Shown: positions 56,193 through 64,000 of the stretch, piece after piece | Position numbering within the stretch: position 1 is the first letter of the stretch | How the letters are laid out: every line of letters begins with the position of its first letter | From: Hymenopus coronatus | Taxonomy: Eukaryota > Arthropoda > Insecta > Mantodea > Hymenopodidae | Reading direction: 5' to 3' | NCBI GenBank assembly: GCA_030762935.1 | Contig: CM060884.1 | Span: 71,513,196 to 71,577,195, forward strand | DNA: 64,000 bases | Program-made: the position numbers and the translations under genes | The notes under the pieces: generated by a model | Seen by the model: the letters and a program-made list of their open reading frames with translations, nothing else | The model's database searches: none | Told to the model about the DNA's origin: nothing

Positions 56193-57001
56193 TTTTTACT
56201 TTCTCTACACGTACTATGTACACACTGTATAGAGATTGCATTGTATTTCACCCAAACTTCGATACGGGATTTCACCGGAAATACATGTTTTAGGGTCCCA
56301 GTACCTAAAATAAGCATTTTTAGCAAAATGTCCATGCGTATATATGTGTATGTGTGTGTCTGTGAGTACGATAGCTCAAAAATGAAAAGTCAGTTAAATA
56401 CTTTAGTTGAATTTAAGTTTAGGATTTACCAAGAATGCGACACGAAAATTTTGAGAAAAATGCTACCTTTTACATGAAAAACATTTCGAACAATTTTATA
56501 TTCCCTAAAAGGACCCTAAGATTTTGATTAACTTACCGTATACTAAAGATATTTATATGCCAAATAAAATATATATCTTGGGAATAGCATCTGAAGACCT
56601 CTTTAATGTAGGTGAATTTTGCTGGATTTTGCATAGCTGCTTAACTGTAAAAGATAGACAAAAACTTAGTACACAAAATTGTAGAGCTCGTGAAAAAACA
56701 GAATTTATGACAAATGCTTACACTTTTTACATGGAGTTGGTCGTTTTTGAGATATTCCTTGTTATTATTTTCAGCTTTAAAATGCTTATAATTTCCTAAT
56801 AATGAATTTTCTACTCCTGTTCATCCAAAGAGCATCAGTATCGATTTGCCTATAGATTTAGCCTATGATACTCCCTTATTTGCCTGCTACTTATTATGCT
56901 AACTATTTTCTCGATTAGCATTATCTAAATAGAAGAATAACCTTTTTAATAATTAGTTATTGGAGAGATGTATAGAGAGCTATGTGAATGGAGCACATCA
57001 G
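56193..57001 (-). mobile_element. PHR element, near-complete minus copy
   Basis: Palindrome-bearing end TTTTTACTTTCTCTACACG, the family blocks with some losses, and the end GGAGCACATCAGC. Confidence 0.8.
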
Positions 57002-57002
57002 C

Positions 57003-57028
57003 TTTTTTTTTTTTTTTTTTTTTTTTTT
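57003..57028. repeat. T-run of about 27
   Basis: Homopolymer at the junction between the minus copy and a plus 3' remnant; it corresponds to the internal T-tract of the plus copy. Confidence 0.9.
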
Positions 57029-57157
57029 GGATACTGGGTACCCTAAAACATGTTTTAACATGTTTTTCCCGTGAAACCTCGTTATCAAATTTTTGTATGC
57101 AATACAATACCTTATCTATCTCCTATGTACATCGTATATACCGACTAGTGAAAGTAA
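57029..57157 (+). mobile_element. PHR element, 3' remnant after the T-tract
   Basis: GGATACTGGGTACCCTAAAAC through CCTATGTACATCGTATATACC to GTGAAAGTAAA. Confidence 0.8.
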
Positions 57158-57158
57158 A

Positions 57159-57911
57159 TATTTGATGTGTTCCATTCACATGACTTTCTCTACGTCTCTG
57201 TAACAAATTATTGTTAAAAAGCTTATGCTTCTATTTACTTCATGCTAATTGACAAAAAAAAAATTAGCACAAATAGTCTTATTACTAGCTTCCTTGTAAG
57301 TAGAAGCGAAATAAGGGAGTACCATAGGTTAAAGTGATAGTCAAAAGCTGGTTGCTATGTGCCTAAAGTTCCTTCGTTTGTATGGACAGGAGTTGACAAA
57401 TTCCTGTACGAGAAAAGTATGTTTTTCAAGGCTGAAACAAAAAACGAGGAATATCTTAAAAACGATCAACTTCATAAAAAAATGTATATTACATAACTTG
57501 TGTCTTAACGTGCTCTACATTTGTTGAGTGGTGAGTTTTATTCCATCGCTTACGGTTTAGCAGTTATGCAACATTCTGTAAAATCCATCCATAAAATTCA
57601 AGATACATATTTTATTTGCCAGGTAAATATCTTTAATATAAGATATTTAAATCAAAATCGTTAGAGACGTTTTTAAGATCGTCAATATTTCATGTTCCAT
57701 GTAAAGGGTAGTTGGTGTTGGCGCGATTTTCTTGAAAATTTTCGTGTCGCATCCCTGAAAGTTAGTAAACTAAAATACCAAGTTTTCGTTTTTGAGTTAT
57801 CGTGTTCACAGATACAGGGTACCCTAAAACATATATTTCCGGTGAAATCTCGGTGGAGTGCAATACATTATCTATCCGCTATGCACATAGTACGTGTAGA
57901 GAAAGTAAAAA
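57159..57911 (+). mobile_element. PHR element, near-complete plus copy, tandem to previous
   Basis: TTTGATGTGTTCCATTCACATG head and palindrome end CTATGCACATAGTACGTGTAG. The (CA)n and T-tract part is shortened. Confidence 0.85.
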
Positions 57912-58429
57912 TGGGTCACGTAACTTTAATACGTCCTGAGCTGGACTGTTTGGATCCTTTGAGTACATGCCTTTGAAGCTTAGAAATAAATACTTTTAAA
58001 CGCAGCAATTAAATGATCTTTTATAACATAAAGTAAAACCCTTCATTCCCTTTGACAGTGATGATTGCGCTAAATCGCTAGTGGCTGCTGAACAGGTTCA
58101 TTGCCCAATCCAAGTGGCTCGGGTTAAAATCACGCTTACGAGCCCCATAAGGGCACAGGAGCCAATTTGCTGCATTTTTTTAAAATAAAGGAACAAACGT
58201 GCGCGAATTACTCTCATCTCGTCATTATGTGGAACAGAAAAATTTAATTAGAAGCTTCCCTTTGATTAAATTTAATACCAGCGCCCCGTGCTTACATCGA
58301 GCGCTTCACTTCTCGACAGTCGAGCATCAATACTCAATCGCAAAACAATACAGCTCAAATGTTAGACAAACTTAACTCACAAGAGACCATTGGTGTCACA
58401 GATTGATCTGCGAATTTTTGTAGTAAAAA
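57912..58429. other. unassigned sequence, no gene seen
   Basis: No repeat match in this window and no ORF of note. Confidence 0.45.
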
Positions 58430-59275
58430 TCTGATGTGTTCCATTCACATGTATTTCTCTACATCTCTGCAACAAATTATTGTTAAGAAGCTTATGCTTA
58501 TATTTACTTCATTTTAATCGAGAAAAAATAACAGAAATAGCCTTATTTCTTGCTTCCTTGTAATTAGAAGGGAAATAAGGGAGTACTATAGGCTAAACTA
58601 TAACCATAAGGTGGTTGCTATGTGACTGAAATTCCTTTTTTTGTATGGACAGGAATTCATATGGGAAAAGTATCATTTTTTCAAAGCTGAAACCAAAAAC
58701 AAGGAATATATAAAAACGATCAACTCCACGAAAAAAAAATATTCATGATATAAATTGTGTGTTTTAATGTGCTCTACATTTTTTGTGTTTTAAGTTTTTG
58801 TCCATCTCTTACGGTTTAGCAGTTATGTAACATTTCGTATAATTCATCCAGAATAAAGTAGTCTTCAGAGGCTATTCCCAGAAAATTCAAGATATGCATT
58901 TTATTTGCCATGTAAATATATTCAATTTTTGACATTTAAATCAAAATCGTTACAGCCATTTTTAATAAAATCAAAATGTTCGGAAAAAGTCCCATGTACA
59001 GGGTAGTTGGGGGTGGGGGGATTTTCTCGAAAACCTTCGTGTCGCATCCTTGGAAGATACCAAACTAAAATAACCAAGTTTGGTATTTAACGGCCTTTTC
59101 GTTTTTGAGCTATGCTGTCTCCTGGCACACAGACACACATACACACACATGGACCTTTTTGTAAAACTGCTTTTTTTGGATCTATTTCCATTCAAATCTC
59201 GGTATCGAATTTTTCGGTCACATACAATACCTTCTCTATACATCATGTACATAGTACGTGTAGAGAAAGTAAAAA
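58430..59275 (+). mobile_element. PHR element, near-complete plus copy, first of a tandem pair
   Basis: TCTGATGTGTTCCATTCACATG head with ATTTCTCTACATCTCTGC, all inner blocks, palindrome CATCATGTACATAGTACGTG and end TAGAGAAAGTAAAAA. The next element starts at the very next base. Confidence 0.9.
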
Positions 59276-60472
59276 TCTGATGTGTTACACTCACATGGCT
59301 TTCTTTAGCTAATCTACAAAAAAAACTTCTTACGAAAAATAATTCTTCTTTCTACACCATGCTAATCAATATACATCAGCAGAATGCTTTTATTACTTAG
59401 TTACAAGTAGAATGGAACTAAAACAAAGCACTAGGTTAAAGTGATAGTAACATTTTTAAAAACTATCGTTATGCGATTGTCATTGCAGATCGCTTCTTTG
59501 CTTGGCCAGGTGTAGAACAACAGAAAAACGGACACTTACGTCTGAAACTTTACAATTGAAACAAATAACAAGGAATGGTAAGCTTCACGAAAAACATGTA
59601 TAGTATTTAGTATTTAGTATTTATTTGTTTAGTCATTAGGTACATTAGTACAATAGACATGGTCAAAATAATATATACAAGTAAGAGTCAGTCATATAAC
59701 AATTCTAGTATTAAAACATTCATCCAAATTGTAAAATACATTGTCCATCAACCATTTTTTTACTTTAGCCTTAAACTGTATTACATTTAGATCTCTCATT
59801 TGGTCAGGAAGCTTATTACAGGCTATAATGCTGGTTATGAAATAACTATCTTTAACTTTCTTTAGTCTAGTGTATGGAACATGCAATTTATCAATATTTC
59901 TGGTATTTAATGTGTGTATATGTCTGTTCAGTTTAAATTGACTTAAATTCTTGTGCACATATAATAATAATTGTAATATATAGCAGTTGTATATGTCATA
60001 GCTTGTGTATTTTAACAAAATCTACATTTTTTTGTACAGTAAGTTTTTGTCTATGTTTCTCGGTTCACTAGTTATGTAAAATTAAGCAAACTTCATCCAG
60101 AATAAACAGGTCATTAGAAGCTATTCCAAGGAAATTCAAGATATACATTTTATTGTAATAGAAATGGTTTTAATGTGTGGGAGATTAATCAAAATAGAGC
60201 CATTATTAAGAAAAACAAAATGTTCGAAAGTTTATTCATGTAAAGGGTAGTGGGGGGGATTTTCTTGAAAATCTTCGTGTCGAATCCTTGGAAGATACCA
60301 AACTTAAATACCAAGTTTGGTATTTAACGGTCTTTTCCACAGACACGCACATACACACTGACCTGTTTCTGAAAATACCTTTTTCGATTTCAGGGGGACC
60401 TAAAACATGTACTTGTGTGGAATACAATACTTCTCTATCCCTATGTACATACGGGGCTAGAGAAAGTAAAAA
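59276..60472 (+). mobile_element. PHR element, subfamily B, second of a tandem pair, with LINE insert
   Basis: TCTGATGTGTTACACTCACATGG head with CTTTCTTTAGCTAATCTAC (subfamily-B type), interrupted at about 59604-59989 by a LINE tail, then resumed with AGCTTGTGTATTTTAAC to GGGGCTAGAGAAAGTAAAA. Confidence 0.85.
59604..59989 (-). pseudogene. CR1/jockey-type LINE tail with RT C-terminal domain
   Basis: On the minus strand the frame reads QFKLNRHIHTLNTRNIDKLH, VPYTRLKKVKDSYFITSII, CNKLPDQMRDLNVIQFKAKV, then KKWLMDNVFYNLDECF and a stop. The order H-NTRN--KLH-P--RL-KV--S followed by LP------ and a final FY-LDE is the common carboxy-terminal tail of insect-type non-LTR reverse transcriptases. The element ends in repeats of TAAATAC (59604-59625 in reverse), a typical LINE terminus. 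It is 5'-truncated to about 390 bp and has no catalytic core. Target-site duplication unclear (possibly TGTATA). Confidence 0.8.
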
Positions 60473-60485
60473 TTGATCGGAAAAA

Positions 60486-60548
60486 TATCACGTGTCCTTT
60501 CACATGATTTTCTCTGCATATCTGTAAAAATTATTGTTAAAAGCTTAT
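60486..60548 (+). mobile_element. PHR element, 5' start only
   Basis: ATCACGTGTCCTTTCACATG with ATTTTCTCTGCATATCTG to AAAGCTTATTAC. Confidence 0.65.
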
Positions 60549-60822
60549 TACTATCTCCACACGCACCATGTACATAGTGGATAGAGAAGGTATTGTATTC
60601 CACCCAAAAATTCGATACCGACATTTTACCAGAAATACATGTTTTGGGTCCCCTGAAGCCAGTAAAAGCATTTTTGGAAAAAGGTCCGTGTGAGTGTGTG
60701 TCTGTGGACAGCACATCTCAAAAACGAAATACCAACCTTCGTATTTAAGTTTGGTATCTCCCAAAGATGCGATACGAATATTTTCAAGAAAATCCCCCCA
60801 CCCCCAAATACCCTTTACATAG
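60549..60822 (-). mobile_element. PHR element, 3' part, minus
   Basis: ACTATCTCCACACGCACCATG palindrome end through AAAAACGAAATACCAACC to CCCTTTACATAGAAC, then cut. Confidence 0.8.
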
Positions 60823-60856
60823 AACTATGTACATAGTACGAGTAGAGAAAGTTAAA
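60823..60856 (+). mobile_element. PHR element, isolated 3' half-palindrome
   Basis: TATGTACATAGTACGAGTAG followed by AGAAAGTTAAAAAC; only the last ~34 bp of a plus copy. Confidence 0.65.
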
Positions 60857-60962
60857 AACTGAGTAACGACTTTCCATTTGAGAATTATCTAATACTGGAC
60901 ATTTTTAAACGAATAATAACTACCTAATTTCTCTGTAATGATTAATTAAAAAAAACCATTGT

Positions 60963-61423
60963 TCCATTCATATGACTGTCTCTACATCTCTACAATACAT
61001 TATTGTAAAAAGCTTATTCTTCCATTTGCTTAATTCTAATCGAGAAAAAATTGGCAAAAAGGGTCTTATTACTTGCTTCCTTGTAACTAGAAGTAAATAA
61101 GGGAGTATCATAGGTTAAAGCGATAGTCAAATATTTTAAAAGCTGGTTGCTTTCCTATTAAAGTACCTTTGTTTGTATGGACAGGTGTTGACAAATTTCC
61201 TTATGAGAAAAATATAAGTATTTTAAAGCTGAAACTAATAATAAGGAATATTTCAAAAATAGTCAACTCCACGAAAAAATGTATATAATATAAATTGTGA
61301 ATTGTAACGAATACTACAGTTTTGGATGAGGTAAGTTTTTGTCTATCTCTTACGGTTTATCAGTTATTCAAAATTCCGTAAAAAGCACCCAGAATAGGCA
61401 TGTCTTCAGAGGCTATACCCAGA

Positions 61424-61472
<49 letters not shown>

Positions 61473-61763
61473 GTATATATATCTATTTGTCACATGAACA
61501 TCTTAAATACAAGATAATTTAACAAAAATCGTTGTCGTATTTGAGAAAATAAAAATTTATGAAAATTTTTCTATTTGATGGGTAATTTGTGGTGGGGTGA
61601 TTCTCTTGAAAATATTCTTGTCGCATCCTTGGAAAATACCAAACTTAAATACCAACTTTGGCATTTAACGGTCTTTTCGTTTTTGAGCTTTGCTGTTCTC
61701 AGACACACACGTACCTTTTTCTGAAAATTACTTTTTTATTCAGGGGGTCCTAAAACATGTACT
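60963..61763 (+). mobile_element. PHR element, plus copy lacking the palindrome end
   Basis: TTGTTCCATTCATATGACTGTC head through TTACTTTTTTATTCAGGGGG to TAAAACATGTACTGG. Carries a (TA)n expansion. Confidence 0.85.
61431..61468. repeat. (TA)n microsatellite
   Basis: About 19 TA units at the same place in the PHR element as the tract at 31414. Confidence 0.95.
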
Positions 61764-61774
61764 GGAGGAGGGTA

Positions 61775-62308
61775 GCTCTGCCTTGTGTATTTTGTGTGCT
61801 CTACATTTTTTGTATAGAAAGTTTTGATCTATCTCTTATGGTTTAACAGTTATGCAAAATTCCGTAAATTTCATCGAGAATAAAGTAAGCTTCAGAGGCT
61901 ATGCCCAGAAAATTCAAGATATACATTTTATTAGTCAGGGAAGTCTCTTTAATATTCGATATTTTAATTAAAATCGTTAGAGCCAGTTTTGATAAATCTA
62001 AATTTTTGGAAAACGTTCCATGTAAAGGGTAGTTTGGGGTGGGGGGATTTTTCTCAAAATCTACGTGGAAGATACTAAACTAAAAAATACCAGGTTTGGT
62101 ATTTTACCGACTTTTCGTTTTTGAGTTATCGTGTTCACAGACACACGGACACACGGACACACAGACGAACCTTTTTCTGAAAATATTTTATTTGAATACA
62201 GGGGGCCTTAAAACAAATATTTCTGGTGAAATCTCTGAATCGAATTTTTGGGTGGAGTGTAGTACCTTCTCTATATACTATGTACATAGTATGTATAGAG
62301 ATAGTAAT
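61775..62308 (+). mobile_element. PHR element, 3' two-thirds, plus
   Basis: Begins at GTGTGCTCTACATTTTTTG, includes the G-rich block, CACAGACACACGGACACACG, the T-tract-equivalent TTTTATTTGAATACAGGGGG and the palindrome ACTATGTACATAGTATG. Confidence 0.85.
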
Positions 62309-62957
62309 GGACCTCGTATTAAGTCATGCCAAAAGGATCGCCCTCGTTTGAAAAGCAGCCCCTGCAACTTCGAGAAGCCAGCTAGTGACCAACAAATCTC
62401 CTGTAAATTAGTTGTGTTTCATTTTTGATAAGTTTGAGATCCGCTCGGGCAGACAACCAACTGAGCGTATCAAAGCTCGAATTTCCGCTCAGACAAACCT
62501 TTGAAAGGGGCACGTTATCAATTTCGCATTCTCTGAAATTTCGCTCCATGAATGCTCGAGTGATTTCCATTTTAAAGATAGAACTTGTAATCCTTGCATG
62601 ATTACAATGTAAGCATTGACGCGAGAGGTAATCGGTGATAAATGCACGTGTATAACGCGACTGTATTTTGTTTTCCCAAGCACACGGGGATTCTATTGAA
62701 AAATGGAGGGAGAGGGCTGACAACGTTGCGATATAAATCAACAAACGTGGACATGTGTAAAAGTGCACGTGAACTGGATATACGGTTACCAAGCACATCA
62801 AGGATTTGGATAGCTTCCTTCTGTGTTTGCTTTGCTTATCTGATTTATATTCCAGTTGACATAAGCAAATCATTTCAGTATCGTACTTTTACATGTACAG
62901 CTACATCTTCCAGCATTCTTTACTAAGTACTGTGTATATATATATATTGTAACACAA
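62309..62957. other. unassigned sequence containing a 163-codon open frame
   Basis: The minus frame 62382-62873 (163 codons) is the longest outside repeats. It begins MICLCQLEYKSDKQSKHRRK and includes a Cys/His-containing stretch SRQCLHCNHARITSSIF. No family is recognised, and overlapping frames of 60-95 codons occur in other phases, so chance is a good explanation. A (TA)n of about 12 bp lies at 62936. No promoter or splice evidence. Confidence 0.35.
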
Positions 62958-63828
62958 ACTTGCTTTTTCTACAGGTACTAAATACTTAGTGTAAAGAGAA
63001 GCTATTGCATTCCACCCAAAAATTTGATACCGAGATTTCACCGGAAATACATGTTTTTTCGATCCTCCTGAATTCAAAAAAAGATTTTTTGGAAAAAGAT
63101 ACTGCGCATGTGTGTGTCTGTGTAACTGTGAACACGATATCTCAAAAACAGAAAAGACCGTTAAATACCAAACTTGGTATTTAAGTTTAGTATCTTCCAG
63201 GGATGCAACACGAAGATTTTGACCAAAATCCCCCCACACCAAACTACCCTTTATATGGAAAAAATTTCGAAAATTTTGATTTTCTCAAAAATAGCTCTAA
63301 AGATTTTGATTAAAATAACGTATATTAAAGATATTTACCTGACAAATAAAATGTATATCTTGAATTTTATGGGAATAGCCTCTGAAGACTACTTTATCTA
63401 GAGGAATTTCACCGAATTTTGCATAACTGCTAAACCGTAAGAGATGGACAAAAACTTAACACATAAAAATGTAGAGCACTTTAAAACACACAATTTATAT
63501 TTAATGCATTTTTTCGTGAAGTTGATCGATTTTTAGATATTCCTTGTTTTTGGTTTCAGCTTGTAAAGACTTATACTTTTCTCATACAGAAACCTATCAA
63601 CTCGTGTCCCTACAAAGGAACTTCTGTTACATAGCAACCAGCTTTTGACTAACATTTTAACCTGTGGTACTCACTTATTTTGCTTCTATTTACAAGGAAG
63701 CAAGCAAGTAATAAGACTATTTCTGCTTATTTTTTCTCGATTAGCATGAAGTAAATGGAAGCATTAGCTTTTTAACAATAATTTGTTGCAGAGATGGAGA
63801 GAAAGTCTTGTAAATGGATTGCATCAGA
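62958..63828 (-). mobile_element. PHR element, near-complete minus copy
   Basis: Left end CTTGCTTTTTCTACAGGTAC (palindrome partly eroded), all family blocks, right end GGATTGCATCAGA. Confidence 0.85.
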
Positions 63829-63860
63829 CTTTTTACTCTAACAGTCTACACAAAAATGTA

Positions 63861-64000
63861 CTACGGTCGACTGATAAGTTCCGGGCCTCACACAGATATG
63901 GCACCACTAGGCGAGTTAGACGGTAGCATCGTATAGTTCAACTCTAGACTAGCTTGTATCCTTAGTTACAGGTCAATAGCTTGTTTAGTTTTCCAATGAA
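63861..64000 (+). mobile_element. mariner element 5' end, cut by the window edge
   Basis: CTACGGTCGACTGATAAGTTC is the terminal repeat of the mariner at 50562-51608, preceded by TA at 63859-63860. The following ~115 bp match the untranslated leader of that element (TAGACGGTAGCATCGTATA, AGTTACAGGTCAATA). The transposase start would fall about 40 bp beyond the window. Confidence 0.9.

Overview
The window looks like AT-rich, repeat-dominated non-genic DNA from an invertebrate nuclear genome, most likely an arthropod. I infer this from decayed mariner transposases, jockey/CR1-type LINE tails, three kinds of tRNA-derived SINE and long simple-sequence arrays. The species cannot be told from sequence alone. 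I found no credible host gene, rRNA gene or functional tRNA gene. Almost every open reading frame falls in a repeat or is a decayed transposase. LAYOUT. The dominant component is one interspersed family, called here the PHR element (palindrome/hairpin-ended repeat). It has about 50 whole or partial copies of 0.75-1.0 kb on both strands. In the orientation called '+', a copy begins TCTGATGTGTTCC, carries ACTTTCTCTAC about 20 bp in, has an internal AAATACCAAGTTTGGTATTT palindrome, a (CA)n tract and a T-tract near its right end, and finishes with a ~40-bp palindrome built on GTACTATGTACATAGTAC followed by GTAGAGAAAGTAAAAA. Subterminal inverted repeats, a 3' palindrome, a microsatellite, tandem head-to-tail copies and tandem 3' ends together resemble non-autonomous Helentron-type (HINE/DINE-1-like) rolling-circle elements. 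That assignment is inference. REGION BY REGION. 0-15 kb: PHR copies, a ~1.1-kb tandem duplication, an ACTGAA-rich repeat family and a tRNA-SINE. 15.4-23.2 kb: a deleted mariner with both terminal repeats, two relics of a second mariner, an N-terminal relic of a third, and two SINE types. 24.4-27.5 kb: a 3-kb, 12-bp-period minisatellite. 27.5-37 kb: nested PHR clusters, plus a duplicated transposase-relic segment of which only one copy carries a SINE. 37.4-40.2 kb: a GC-richer island of LINE debris (coiled-coil ORF, RT C-terminus, two 5S-rRNA-like boxes) and a mariner split by a SINE. 41-44.8 kb: PHR copies. 45.4-50.1 kb: a 4.7-kb ACC/ACT/AAC-type array with a perfectly regular 42-bp block. 50.5-51.6 kb: a deleted mariner with clear terminal repeats; another copy begins at 63.86 kb and runs off the window. 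51.8-63.8 kb: more PHR copies, an inverted SINE pair, a LINE tail and some unassigned sequence. HOW IT FITS TOGETHER. The elements are layered: PHR copies sit inside PHR copies, repeatedly at the same internal T-tract; SINEs sit inside mariner and other transposase relics; a LINE tail sits inside a PHR copy. The order of several insertions can therefore be read from this window.
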